From: Exercitatus varius
GTDB taxonomy: Bacteria > Pseudomonadota > Gammaproteobacteria > Enterobacterales > Pasteurellaceae
Length of the DNA: 64,000 nucleotides
NCBI RefSeq assembly: GCF_029577735.1
Contig: NZ_JARQTO010000012.1
Coordinates: 62,001 to 126,000 of the forward strand
Direction of reading: 5' to 3'
The notes beneath the pieces are model-generated. The model was not told where the DNA came from and did not search any database. It worked only from the letters and a program-made list of their open reading frames with translations. How positions within the stretch are numbered: position 1 is the stretch's first letter; the number at the start of each line of letters is the position of its first letter. The translations under genes and the position numbers were made by a program. Positions 17,358 through 26,583 of the stretch are shown piece after piece.

Positions 17358-19982
17358 ATGAGTAACACTGTTGAAAAGACGGTAAGCCCGGCGCAAGCCG
17401 AAGTGAACTCACTGGTTGAAAAAGGTTTGGTTGCACTGGAGAAATTCAGGGAACTGAATCAGCAACAAGTGGATTACATCGTTGCCAAAGCCTCGGTAGC
17501 CGCACTGGATCAACACGGCGTATTAGCGCTACATGCCTTGCAGGAAACGGGGCGCGGCGTATTCGAGGATAAAGCCACCAAAAATCTGTTTGCCTGCGAA
17601 CACGTGGTAAACAAAATGCGGCACTGGAAAACCGCCGGAATTATCAGCGACGATGATGTCACCGGTATTACGGAAATTGCCGATCCGGTGGGTGTCGTCT
17701 GCGGTATCACGCCGACCACCAACCCGACTTCCACCGCTATTTTCAAATCACTGATTGCTTTAAAAACCCGCAATCCTATTATTTTTGCTTTCCACCCTTC
17801 CGCTCAACAATCTTCCGCTCATGCCGCGCAAATCGTACGTGACGCCGCGGTAGCCGCCGGTGCGCCGGAAAATTGTATTCAATGGATCGAACACCCGTCT
17901 ATGGAAGGAACCAACGCGTTGATGAACCATCCGGGCATTGCCACTATTCTGGCGACCGGCGGTAACGCCATGGTGCAGGCGGCGTATTCCTGCGGTAAAC
18001 CGGCGCTGGGCGTCGGCGCCGGAAACGTGCCCGCTTACGTGGAAAAATCCGCCGATATTAAACAGGCCGCTCACGATATCGTGATGTCGAAATCTTTCGA
18101 TAACGGCATGGTATGCGCTTCGGAACAAGCCGCTATTATCGATGCGGAAATTTATGACGAATTCATCAACGAACTAAAATCTTACGGCGTGTATTTCGTC
18201 AATAAAAAAGAAAAAGCTTTACTGGAAGCGTTTATGTTCGGCGTAAAAGCCAACAGTGCAAACTGCGCCGGTGCGAAACTGAACGCCGACGTAGTGGGTA
18301 AATCCGCATACTGGATTGCACAACAGGCGGGCTTTGAAGTACCTGAAAAAACCAACATTCTCGCCGCAGAATGCAAAGAAGTCAGCCCGAAAGAACCTTT
18401 AACCCGGGAAAAATTATCGCCGGTACTCGCTATTCTGAAATCCAATTCTACGGAACAAGGTCTGGCGCTTTCCGAGGCGATGGTGGAATTTAACGGCTTG
18501 GGACATTCCGCGGCAATTCATACCAAAGACGCCAACCTGGCTAAACAATTCGGCGAACGGGTTAAAGCCATTCGCGTTATCTGGAATTCGCCTTCTACTT
18601 TCGGCGGTATCGGCGACGTTTATAACGCCTTCCTGCCTTCATTAACCCTGGGCTGCGGTTCTTACGGTAAAAACTCCGTCAGTAACAATGTCAGCGCCAT
18701 GAACTTAGTGAACATCAAACGCGTAGGAAGACGGAGAAATAACATGCAATGGTTTAAAGTACCGTCAAAAATCTATTTTGAACGGGATTCAATTCAATAT
18801 TTACAATCTGTACCGGATATGCAACGCGTAGTTATCGTCACCGACCGTACTATGGTGGATCTGGGATTCGTACAAAAAATCGCTCATCAGTTGGAATCCC
18901 GCCGCGATCCGGTATCTTATCAACTGTTTGCCGATGTCGAGCCGGATCCGAGCATCCAAACCGTACGTCGCGGCGTAGATTTAATCCGTAATTTCAAACC
19001 GGACACAATTATCGCGCTCGGCGGCGGTTCGTCCATGGATGCGGCAAAAGTCATGTGGTTATTCTACGAACAACCGGAAGTGGATTTCCGCGATTTAGTT
19101 CAGAAATTTATGGATATCCGCAAACGCGCCTTTAAATTCCCGTCGTTAGGTAAAAAAGCTCGTTATATCGGCATTCCGACCACATCCGGTACGGGTTCGG
19201 AAGTCACGCCGTTTGCGGTGATTACCGAAGGTAACAAAAAATATCCGATTGCGGATTATTCCTTAACTCCGACAATCGCTCTGGTGGATCCGGCGTTAGT
19301 GATGACGGTGCCGGCTCATGTGGCGGCGGATACCGGATTGGATGTATTAACCCATGCGACCGAAGCTTATGTTTCCGTACTTGCCAACGATTATACCGAC
19401 GGTCTGGCTTTACAAGCGATTAAACTGGTGTTCCAGTATTTGGAAAAATCCGTGAAAGAAACCGATCCGGAAGCCAGAGAAAAAATGCACAATGCCTCCA
19501 CTATCGCAGGTATGGCGTTTGCCAACGCATTTTTAGGCATGAATCACTCGCTAGCCCACAAAATCGGCGGTTATTTCCATACGCCGCACGGTCGTACCAA
19601 TGCGATACTGATGCCGCACGTGATTCGTTACAACGGCACGAAACCGACGAAAACTGCCACATGGCCGAAATATAATTATTACAAAGCGGATGAAAAATAT
19701 CAGGATATCGCCCGTTTGTTAGGCTTACCGGCGGCGACACCGGAAGAAGGCGTGAAGTCTTATGCCAAAGCGGTTTACGATTTAGCGGTGCGCTGCGGCA
19801 TTAAAATGTCTTTCAAAGAACAAGGTCTGGAAGAAAAAGCCTGGATGGATGCTCGTCATGAAGTAGCCTTACTCGCTTATGAAGACCAATGTTCGCCGGC
19901 CAACCCGCGTTTGCCGATTGTGGCGGATATGGAAGACATTCTGACCAAGGCTTATTATGGCTATGACGAAAGTCAATATTAA
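17358..19982 (+). CDS. adhE: Bifunctional acetaldehyde-CoA/alcohol dehydrogenase
   Basis: 874 residues, a natural fusion. Residues 1-440 form an aldehyde dehydrogenase domain (CoA-acylating; catalytic Cys in FDNGMVCASEQA), and residues about 450-874 an iron-dependent alcohol dehydrogenase (HDTGLD-type DTGLDVLTHATEAYVS, iron ligands in MNHSLAHKIGGYFHTPHG). It turns acetyl-CoA into ethanol with two NADH, the main redox outlet in fermentation, and forms helical spirosomes. Ribosome site taggagaaatc is strong. A perfect CRP-type palindrome lies upstream. The gene lies alone between two terminators. Confidence 0.98.
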   Translation: MSNTVEKTVSPAQAEVNSLVEKGLVALEKFRELNQQQVDYIVAKASVAALDQHGVLALHALQETGRGVFEDKATKNLFACEHVVNKMRHWKTAGIISDDDVTGITEIADPVGVVCGITPTTNPTSTAIFKSLIALKTRNPIIFAFHPSAQQSSAHAAQIVRDAAVAAGAPENCIQWIEHPSMEGTNALMNHPGIATILATGGNAMVQAAYSCGKPALGVGAGNVPAYVEKSADIKQAAHDIVMSKSFDNGMVCASEQAAIIDAEIYDEFINELKSYGVYFVNKKEKALLEAFMFGVKANSANCAGAKLNADVVGKSAYWIAQQAGFEVPEKTNILAAECKEVSPKEPLTREKLSPVLAILKSNSTEQGLALSEAMVEFNGLGHSAAIHTKDANLAKQFGERVKAIRVIWNSPSTFGGIGDVYNAFLPSLTLGCGSYGKNSVSNNVSAMNLVNIKRVGRRRNNMQWFKVPSKIYFERDSIQYLQSVPDMQRVVIVTDRTMVDLGFVQKIAHQLESRRDPVSYQLFADVEPDPSIQTVRRGVDLIRNFKPDTIIALGGGSSMDAAKVMWLFYEQPEVDFRDLVQKFMDIRKRAFKFPSLGKKARYIGIPTTSGTGSEVTPFAVITEGNKKYPIADYSLTPTIALVDPALVMTVPAHVAADTGLDVLTHATEAYVSVLANDYTDGLALQAIKLVFQYLEKSVKETDPEAREKMHNASTIAGMAFANAFLGMNHSLAHKIGGYFHTPHGRTNAILMPHVIRYNGTKPTKTATWPKYNYYKADEKYQDIARLLGLPAATPEEGVKSYAKAVYDLAVRCGIKMSFKEQGLEEKAWMDARHEVALLAYEDQCSPANPRLPIVADMEDILTKAYYGYDESQY

Positions 19983-20005
19983 TTAAAAAAACTCGTAAAA
20001 AATCG

Positions 20006-20070
20006 ACCGCACTTTATCCCCGAAAACCGGCCAGAACGCCGTTGAGTAAAGAGATAAAGTGCGGTTTTTT
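20006..20070. terminator. Bidirectional USS-pair terminator between adhE and the antiporter gene
   Basis: ACCGCACTTTAT at 20006 and ATAAAGTGCGGT at 20054 are exact complements of 12 bases, followed by T6 on the plus strand and an A-rich stretch upstream for the minus strand. The loop is long (36 bases), with an inner GC-rich segment, so efficiency is uncertain. Confidence 0.6.
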
Positions 20071-20086
20071 ATATTATTTATCGAGG

Positions 20087-21415
20087 TTAAATATCTTTCA
20101 CGTCTTTTGCGCCGAGTTTCACATAAGCTTCGTGAACGGGATCCACATATTTAGATTTCTTAATCATGCCTTCTATGGTCGTGCCTTGAATCAGAATAGA
20201 AAAAGTCACCACCGTATAAGTCATTAAAATAATCACATCGCGCACGTCAAGTTTCATCCCGTCACCGATAACGAAACCTACGCCGGACGGAATGGAAAGC
20301 GCCATCGCCAGGGCAAGCCCGCCGCGCAGCCCGCCCCATGTCAAAATGCGCAGCGTGTACGGGTTATAAAGGCGATAACGCGACATAATTTGATAAGGAA
20401 TCCATACACTTAAATAACGCGCGCCCAAACAAATCGGAATGGAAAACAACATCAAAAGAGAGCTCTCGAAATTAAAATCCACCAACAAAAGCACCAGTCC
20501 AATCAGTAGAAACAGCAGCGAATTAAGCGAATGGTCGATCATTTCCCAGAAATTATCCAGATACAAACGGCTTTGTTGGGAAAAACCATGGCGACGTGTC
20601 CAGTTACCAATCATAATCCCCGCCACCACCATGGTGAGCGCACCGGAAACATGAAGCAAATTCGCCATACTGTAACCTACGGTCGGAACGGTTAAGGTGA
20701 TAAGAATTTCCAAGCTGCCGTCATCCGTGGCGGAAATAAAGCTATGCGCCACAAAACCGGTCAGCAAACCGAATAAAATCCCGCCTACGGCTTCCTGCAG
20801 GAATAAACCCAATACCCCGCCGACAGTCGGCGATTGCCCTTCAAAAGCGACGGCAAAAATCGTGGTGAAAATCACCAATCCGATTCCGTCGTTAAACAAC
20901 GATTCGCCTTCCACCTGCATTGACATTCGTTTCGGCGCTTTCAGATTTTTGATAATCGCCAGCACGGCAATGGGGTCGGTGGGAGAAATCAACGAACCGA
21001 ATAACAGGCAGTAAATAAAATCGATATTCAGCTCTAACAGAATCGCCACGCCGTAGAGTAAAAAACCAATAATGAACGTCGACGCAAGGGTGGAAAACAA
21101 CGCATAAACCGCAATTTCCCGGCGTTGTTCCTTCATTAACGGCAATTTAATGCCGAGCGAACCGGCAAACAACAGAAATCCGAGCATGCCGTCCAGCAAA
21201 AAATGCTGGAAATCGAGTTTCTCTATGATGGAAATCGCCAATCGGTCCAACTTAAACCAGCCGAACGAACTGAACGCCCAAAGCAACAGCGAACCGACCA
21301 TGGCGGAAGCCGTGATAACGATGGTGGATTGAAGATTTTCATTGATTTTCAGCGTGAAAAAATTAATGAACATCGCCAGCCCGAACAAAAAGCAAATATA
21401 AGAATAAATTTCCAT
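20087..21415 (-). CDS. Na+/H+ antiporter, CPA1/NhaP family
   Basis: 442 residues with about 12 membrane helices. Motifs of the CPA1 group: LLFGSLISPTDPIAVLA with the paired TDP in helix 5-6, VEGESLFNDGIGLVIF with the NDG of the ion site, and TWGGLRGGLALAMAL near the C-terminus. It exchanges external H+ for internal Na+ (or K+), consistent with a cell that pumps Na+ by NQR. The ATG at 21415 shares one base with the tex stop (TAATG), which favours it over an in-frame GTG at 21427. Cation preference cannot be read from the sequence. Confidence 0.9.
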   Translation of the reverse strand: MEIYSYICFLFGLAMFINFFTLKINENLQSTIVITASAMVGSLLLWAFSSFGWFKLDRLAISIIEKLDFQHFLLDGMLGFLLFAGSLGIKLPLMKEQRREIAVYALFSTLASTFIIGFLLYGVAILLELNIDFIYCLLFGSLISPTDPIAVLAIIKNLKAPKRMSMQVEGESLFNDGIGLVIFTTIFAVAFEGQSPTVGGVLGLFLQEAVGGILFGLLTGFVAHSFISATDDGSLEILITLTVPTVGYSMANLLHVSGALTMVVAGIMIGNWTRRHGFSQQSRLYLDNFWEMIDHSLNSLLFLLIGLVLLLVDFNFESSLLMLFSIPICLGARYLSVWIPYQIMSRYRLYNPYTLRILTWGGLRGGLALAMALSIPSGVGFVIGDGMKLDVRDVIILMTYTVVTFSILIQGTTIEGMIKKSKYVDPVHEAYVKLGAKDVKDI

Positions 21416-22683
21416 TATTTTTTCCACCCTTTCAACGCATCGGCGAAGGCATTATTTGCAAATTGATTACGCGAAGGGCGGTCGTTCCGTTCCTGACGGG
21501 ATTTTGCCGATAAAGTGCGGTCAGATTTTTCATTGTTTTTCAGCGGAGTTTCGTCCAATCGCATGGTCAGTGAAATGCGTTTGCGCGCCACATCCACGTC
21601 CAACACTTTAACTTTTACCACATCACCGGTTTTCACCACCTGATGAGGATTTTCCACGAATTTGTCCGATAACCCGGAAATGTGCACCAAGCCGTCCTGA
21701 TGAACGCCAATGTCCACGAAAGCGCCGAAATTGGTGACATTGGTAACGGTGCCCTCCAAAATCATACCCGGTTTTAAATCCGCAATTTCTTCCACGCCGT
21801 CCATAAAAGCGGCGGTTTTAAATTCGCCGCGCGGATCGCGTCCCGGTTTTTCCAGTTCTTTGAAGATATCCATTACCGTCGGCAGACCGAACTGCTCGTC
21901 GGTGAATTGCTTGGCGTCCAGCTGACGAATCGCCGCGCTGTTGCCCATTAAATCCTGAACGGATTGCGTCGTCGCCTGCAGAATTTTTTCCACCACGGAA
22001 TAACTTTCCGGGTGCACGCCGGAAGCATCCAGCGGATTTTTTCCGTTGATAATCCGCATAAATCCGGCGCACTGTTCAAAAGCTTTCGGCCCCAAACGCG
22101 GCACTTTTTTCAATTCGGCGCGGCTGTTAAAACGTCCGTTTTCATCGCGATACGCCACAATATTCTGCGCCAGCGTTTTGCTCATGCCCGCAACCCGCGC
22201 CAACAACGGCACGGACGCCATATTTAAATCCACGCCTACGGCATTTACGCAGTCTTCCACCACCGCGTCCAACTTGCGGGCCAGCTGAATTTGGTTGACG
22301 TCATGCTGATATTGTCCGACGCCGATAGCTTTCGGGTCGATTTTCACCAATTCCGCCAACGGATCCTGCAAACGACGCGCAATAGAAACCGCGCCGCGCA
22401 GCGATACGTCCAACTCCGGAAATTCCGCCGCCGCCAATTCGGAAGCGGAATAAACGGAGGCGCCCGCTTCACTCACAACCACGGTCTGCGGCTTGTGATC
22501 CTTCATTTCTTTAATTACTTCTTTAGCGAACCGTTCGGTTTCGCGGGACGCCGTGCCGTTTCCGATAGCAATCAATTCCACATTGTGTTTTTTAATCAGT
22601 TTGTAAGCGGCGACCATGGCTTCGTCCATACGTCCCGTATGGGGATAAATAGTGGCGGTTTCCAGTAATTTACCGGTGTTATC
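21415..22683 (-). CDS. tex: Transcription accessory protein Tex, C-terminal fragment (after assembly gap)
   Basis: 422 residues readable before the stop at 21415. From its first residues (DNTGKLLETATIYPHTG) it matches the YqgF/RNase H-like domain of Tex, then the tandem helix-hairpin-helix region (ASVPLLARVAGMSKTLAQNIVAYRD is typical) and a C-terminal S1 RNA-binding domain (GMILEGTVTNVTNFGAFVDIGVHQDGL, written here only as key motif). The tail is basic. No start codon belongs here: the fragment is the direct continuation of the N-terminal fragment 22687-23647, separated by two unresolved bases. I read both as one intact gene in the living cell. Confidence 0.9.
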   Translation of the reverse strand, partial: DNTGKLLETATIYPHTGRMDEAMVAAYKLIKKHNVELIAIGNGTASRETERFAKEVIKEMKDHKPQTVVVSEAGASVYSASELAAAEFPELDVSLRGAVSIARRLQDPLAELVKIDPKAIGVGQYQHDVNQIQLARKLDAVVEDCVNAVGVDLNMASVPLLARVAGMSKTLAQNIVAYRDENGRFNSRAELKKVPRLGPKAFEQCAGFMRIINGKNPLDASGVHPESYSVVEKILQATTQSVQDLMGNSAAIRQLDAKQFTDEQFGLPTVMDIFKELEKPGRDPRGEFKTAAFMDGVEEIADLKPGMILEGTVTNVTNFGAFVDIGVHQDGLVHISGLSDKFVENPHQVVKTGDVVKVKVLDVDVARKRISLTMRLDETPLKNNEKSDRTLSAKSRQERNDRPSRNQFANNAFADALKGWKK

Positions 22684-22684
22684 C

Positions 22685-22686
22685 NN
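22685..22686. other. Two unresolved bases (NN): assembly gap inside tex
   Basis: The only ambiguous bases in the window. The two tex fragments are out of frame across them, and roughly 25 residues that Tex proteins carry here (from the end of the N-terminal region through the first strand of the YqgF domain, with its GLDPG motif) are absent. About 70-75 bases therefore seem to be missing rather than two. A USS lies directly beside the gap at 22692-22703. Confidence 0.85.
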
Positions 22687-23647
22687 CCATTAAAAGTGCG
22701 GTCAGATTTCGGGCAAAAACGTCAATGGCTTCGTCTTCCGCTTTTTCGCGCAAAACGCCCATCAATTCGGTTTCCAAATGCAACGCCACTTTAATTTTCC
22801 AGGTCCAGGCAATAACCTGTTCCCGCCATTTATCGGCAGGCTGGCCGCTGAAACGAACATCCAAATGGCGGCGGATAATTTCTTCACAATAACTGGAGCG
22901 ACTGCCTTCTTCCGCGTCGGGATCCGCATTCAGACTTAACTGCAAAATGCCTTCGTTGCGCCCGCGGAACATTGCCAATGCGCGATGAGACGGTACTTTG
23001 TTAAAGGGTTCCTGATGATCGAAATAATCCTGAAACTTCGCGCCTTCCGCTTCTTTACCTTCAAAAACTTTAGAAATAATGACCGCACTTTGGGTTAAAT
23101 ACTGACGGACTTTTGCCAATAATTCGGCATCTTCGGCAAAGCGTTCCATCAAAATGTAACGCGCGCCGTCCAATGCGGCTTTGCTGTCGGCAACGCCTTT
23201 ATTCGCATCCACAAATTGCTGTGCCGTCGTTTCCGGATCACGGTTTGGTTCCGTCCACAACAAGTCTGCCAGCGGTTCCAGCCCCGCTTCCACGGCAATC
23301 TGTCCTTTGGTGCGGCGTTTCGGTTTGTACGGCAGATACAAATCTTCCAGTTCCGTTTTGCTTTGGGTGAGCAGAATTTTATCCCGCAATTCGTCGGTTA
23401 ATTTTCCCTGATCGCCAATGGATTTCAAAATGGTCTGGCGGCGTTCTTCCAATTCGCGTAAATAAAGCAGGCGGGTTTCGAAATGACGCAGTTGACTGTC
23501 GTCCAGCCCGCCGGTGGCTTCTTTGCGATAACGGGCGATAAAGGGAATGGTGTTGCCGTCGTCCAGTAATTGCATGGCGGCGAGAATTTGTTGCGGTCGA
23601 ACCTGAAGCTCCGCGGCGATAATTTGGCTGATTTGTTGATTTAACAT
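22687..23647 (-). CDS. tex: Transcription accessory protein Tex, N-terminal fragment (before assembly gap)
   Basis: About 320 residues from ATG 23647 to the gap. Typical Tex N-terminus: IPFIARYRKEATGGLDD, YLPYKPKRRTKGQIA and YCEEIIRRHLDVR. Tex is a conserved nucleic-acid-binding protein that acts on transcription and is linked to stress tolerance and virulence in several pathogens. The frame reaches RNLTALLM just before the NN; the LTAL residues come from a USS. The antiporter gene downstream overlaps the tex stop by one base, so the two form an operon. Confidence 0.9.
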
Positions 23648-23728
23648 GATTTTCTCTTAAATAAAAAAATGGAGATAGCATACTGGTTTTAGCGCTTGGG
23701 CTCAACCGCTAATCATCGACATAATATT

Positions 23729-23744
23729 TATGATCCCTATCACA
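23729..23744. promoter_or_regulatory. Possible CRP-type site upstream of tal
   Basis: TATGA-TCCCTA-TCACA matches the CRP consensus at nine of ten positions, 77 bases before the transaldolase start. The left half lacks the G at position 2 (TATGA), which is important for CRP, so this is weaker than the glpT and adhE sites. Confidence 0.35.
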
Positions 23745-23820
23745 AAAATCAGAATTATCGCTAGACAGAACCGGCGCTGATGTTTAATAATCAAATAAAT
23801 TTTCACCATAAGGATATATT

Positions 23821-24774
23821 ATGACAACACAATTAGATGCATTAAAACAAATGACCGTCGTAGTGGCGGATACCGGCGATATTGAAGCAATGAAAATTTA
23901 CCAACCGCAAGACGCCACAACCAATCCGTCTTTAATCTTAAGCGCATCCGCACTGCCGCAATACGCGCCGTTAATCGACGATGCCGTCGCTTACGCCAAA
24001 GCCAAAAGCGCGGATAAAGCGCAACAATTAATTGATGCGGAAGACAAATTAGCGGTCAATATCGGCTTAGAAATTCTAAAACTCGTTCCGGGACGCATTT
24101 CGACCGAAGTGGATGCCCGTCTTTCTTACGACACTCAAGGAACGATTGAAAAAGCCCGTAAAATCATTGCGTTATATAACGAAGCCGGAGTCGCAAACGA
24201 TCGTATTCTGATTAAAATCGCCTCAACCTGGCAAGGTATCCGTGCGGCGGAAGTGCTTGAAAAAGAAGGCATTAACTGCAACTTAACGTTATTGTTCTCT
24301 CAAGCGCAAGCCCGTGCCTGTGCGGAAGCCGGCGTTTATTTAATCTCTCCGTTCGTCGGTCGTATTCTCGACTGGTATAAAGCTAACGGCGACAAACAGG
24401 AGTATGCGCCGGCGGAAGATCCGGGCGTGATTTCCGTCACACAAATCTACAACTACTACAAACAGTACGGTTATAAGACCGTCGTCATGGGCGCAAGTTT
24501 CCGTAATATCGGCGAAATTACCGAATTAGCCGGTTGCGACCGTTTAACCATCGCGCCGCCGCTGTTAAAACAGTTGCAGGAAAGCACAGCGCCGTTGGCC
24601 CGCAAATTAGAATACAAAGGCGAAGTGCAAGCCCGTCCGGCACCGATGACGGAAGCGGAATTCTATTGGGAACACAATGCGGATCCAATGGCCGTCGATA
24701 AATTAGCGGAAGGAATTCGCAAATTCGCCGCCGATATTGAAAAATTAGAAGCGATGCTTGCGGCAAAACTTTAA
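23821..24774 (+). CDS. talB: Transaldolase
   Basis: 317 residues, class I transaldolase of the TalA/TalB type. It moves a three-carbon dihydroxyacetone unit between sugar phosphates in the non-oxidative pentose phosphate pathway. The Schiff-base lysine is in DRILIKIASTWQGIRAA (around residue 132) and the N-terminal DATTNPSLIL motif is present. Ribosome site aaggatatatt precedes the ATG. It is a single-gene unit followed by two hairpins. Confidence 0.97.
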   Translation: MTTQLDALKQMTVVVADTGDIEAMKIYQPQDATTNPSLILSASALPQYAPLIDDAVAYAKAKSADKAQQLIDAEDKLAVNIGLEILKLVPGRISTEVDARLSYDTQGTIEKARKIIALYNEAGVANDRILIKIASTWQGIRAAEVLEKEGINCNLTLLFSQAQARACAEAGVYLISPFVGRILDWYKANGDKQEYAPAEDPGVISVTQIYNYYKQYGYKTVVMGASFRNIGEITELAGCDRLTIAPPLLKQLQESTAPLARKLEYKGEVQARPAPMTEAEFYWEHNADPMAVDKLAEGIRKFAADIEKLEAMLAAKL

Positions 24775-24793
24775 TTTCTCAACCGAACGGCTC

Positions 24794-24833
24794 CAAAGTG
24801 CGGTCAAAAAAACGCAAGTTTTTTTCCGCACTG
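24794..24833 (+). terminator. USS-pair hairpin after tal
   Basis: AAAGTGCGG(T)CAAAAAAAC and GTTTTTTTCCGCACT face each other across a 4-base loop (GCAA). The right arm has lost the GA next to the core, so the pair is no longer exact. It lies about 20 bases after the tal stop. Confidence 0.65.
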
Positions 24834-24854
24834 TAAACAAAAGGCATAACAGAC

Positions 24855-24889
24855 AAAAGAGTTGGTAAAAAAACCGACTCTTTTTTTTT
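24855..24889 (+). terminator. Second terminator after tal
   Basis: AAAAGAGTTGGT and ACCGACTCTTTT arms with one mismatch and a 6-base A loop, followed by nine T. A strong intrinsic terminator not built from USS. Confidence 0.8.
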
Positions 24890-24915
24890 GCTTAAAAAAT
24901 CCACTATGGCGATAA

Positions 24916-24957
24916 AAAAGTGCGGTGAAAAATTTTAATGTTTTTCACCGCACTTTT
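24916..24957. terminator. USS-pair terminator after era
   Basis: Perfect 17-base inverted repeat (AAAAGTGCGGTGAAAAA and complement) around an 8-base loop, 20 bases beyond the era stop on the minus strand. Both arms carry GGTG instead of GGTC. Confidence 0.85.
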
Positions 24958-24977
24958 CTATTTGAGGATTGCTCGGA

Positions 24978-25907
24978 CTAATAATCTTCCATGTAACCTA
25001 AACTGCGTAACGCCCGTTCGTCGTCCGCCCAGCCGGATTTCACTTTCACCCATAATTCCAGGTGAACTTTGTTGTCAAACAGACGTTCCATATCCTGGCG
25101 GGCTTCGGTGCCGATAACTTTGATTTTTTGTCCGCCTTGTCCGATGACCATTTTTTTCTGACCGTCGCGTTCGACCAGAATCAAGCCGTTAATTTCATAA
25201 ACGCCGCGCTCGTTTAATTTGAACTGTTCGATTTCTACGGTGACGGAATAAGGCAATTCTTCACCCATGAAGCGCATTAATTTTTCACGGATAATTTCCG
25301 ACGCCATAAACCGCTGCGAACGGTCGGTTACGTAATCTTCCGGGAAATGGTGGATGCCCGGTTTTAATGAGCGGCGCACGATTTCCTGTAATTTATGGAC
25401 ATTATTGCCCCGTTGCGCGGAAATCGGGACAATATCGGTGAAATTAAATTTCCCGCTTAATTCGGTAATAAAGGGTAACAATTCGTCTTTATTTTTTACG
25501 TTGTCGATTTTGTTGATCGCCAATACCACCGGCGCTTTTGCCTGTCGCAATTTATTCAGCACCATCTCGTCGTCTTCGTTCCAGTGGGTGCCGTCCACCA
25601 CGAAAATAATCAGATCCACATCACCGATCGCGCTGCTTGCCGCACGATTCATTAAGCGATTAATGGCACGCTTTTCTTCGATATGTAATCCCGGCGTGTC
25701 CACATAAACGGCCTGATACGGACCTTCCGTATGAATACCCACGATACGATGGCGAGTCGTCTGCGCCTTGCGGGAAGTGATGGAAATTTTTTGTCCTAAG
25801 ATTTTGTTTAATAAGGTGGATTTGCCCACATTCGGGCGACCGACGATAGCAATAAAACCGCAATAGGTTTCGGCATTTTCGGTTGGAGTTAAGTTTTTAT
25901 CCGTCAT
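24978..25907 (-). CDS. era: GTPase Era
   Basis: 309 residues from ATG 25907. Era binds 16S rRNA and assists 30S assembly at the membrane. G1 GRPNVGKST, G3 DTPGLH and G4 NKID are visible, followed by the C-terminal KH domain with GQGGQKIKVIGTEAR. The frame stays open to 26033, but ATG 25907 overlaps the rnc stop by four bases (ATGA) and gives the standard length. It is the last gene of lepA-lepB-rnc-era. Confidence 0.98.
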   Translation of the reverse strand: MTDKNLTPTENAETYCGFIAIVGRPNVGKSTLLNKILGQKISITSRKAQTTRHRIVGIHTEGPYQAVYVDTPGLHIEEKRAINRLMNRAASSAIGDVDLIIFVVDGTHWNEDDEMVLNKLRQAKAPVVLAINKIDNVKNKDELLPFITELSGKFNFTDIVPISAQRGNNVHKLQEIVRRSLKPGIHHFPEDYVTDRSQRFMASEIIREKLMRFMGEELPYSVTVEIEQFKLNERGVYEINGLILVERDGQKKMVIGQGGQKIKVIGTEARQDMERLFDNKVHLELWVKVKSGWADDERALRSLGYMEDY

Positions 25908-26578
25908 TTTATATCCAATACTTTTAAAATTTGTTCCGCCGCCGCTTGTTCCGCTTTGCGACGACTGCTTGCCACACCGATAAAAGTGCGGTCTAAATTT
26001 TCTACGTGACATTCTACGGTAAAGGTCTGGCAATGGGCTTCGCCCTGAATATCCGTCACATTATAGGCCGGTAATGCCAAGCGTTTCCCTTGTAAATATT
26101 CCTGCAGCCGGGTTTTCGGATCTTTCTGATTTTCTCCCGGTTGAATATTCTGCAGCAATGTTTCATACCAAGTACGCACGACTTTCATTGCTTTCGGCAA
26201 ATCGCTGTCCATCGATATCGCACCGATGATCGCTTCCACGCAGTCGGCCAGAATGGACGCCCGCCGGAAACCGCCGCTTTTCAGTTCGCCGGCGCCCAAT
26301 GCCATATAGTCACCTAAATCGAATTCATGCGCCAGTTCCGCCAGAGTTTTTTCCCGAACCAACGTGGCGCGCATACGGCTTAATTCGCCTTCATTACAGC
26401 GGGGAAATTGTAAATACAACGCTTCTCCGATGGTTAAGTTCAAAATGGCGTCACCAAGAAATTCGAGACGTTCGTTATGAACCTTTGCCGCGCTACGGTG
26501 CGTCAATGCCTGTTTTAATAAGCTAAGATCGGAAAATTCGTAGCCGATTCTGCGCTGTAATTTATCCAAATGTTTCAT
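25904..26578 (-). CDS. rnc: Ribonuclease III
   Basis: 224 residues. Cleaves double-stranded RNA, including the rRNA precursor. The signature ERLEFLGDAIL in the catalytic domain and a C-terminal dsRNA-binding domain (DPKTRLQEYLQGKRLALPAY through RRKAEQAAAEQIL) are both present. It lies 5 bases after lepB and overlaps era by four bases, so translation is likely coupled. A USS lies in the dsRNA-binding domain (residues RTFIG). Confidence 0.98.
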   Translation of the reverse strand: MKHLDKLQRRIGYEFSDLSLLKQALTHRSAAKVHNERLEFLGDAILNLTIGEALYLQFPRCNEGELSRMRATLVREKTLAELAHEFDLGDYMALGAGELKSGGFRRASILADCVEAIIGAISMDSDLPKAMKVVRTWYETLLQNIQPGENQKDPKTRLQEYLQGKRLALPAYNVTDIQGEAHCQTFTVECHVENLDRTFIGVASSRRKAEQAAAEQILKVLDIK

Positions 26579-26583
26579 GTCGA

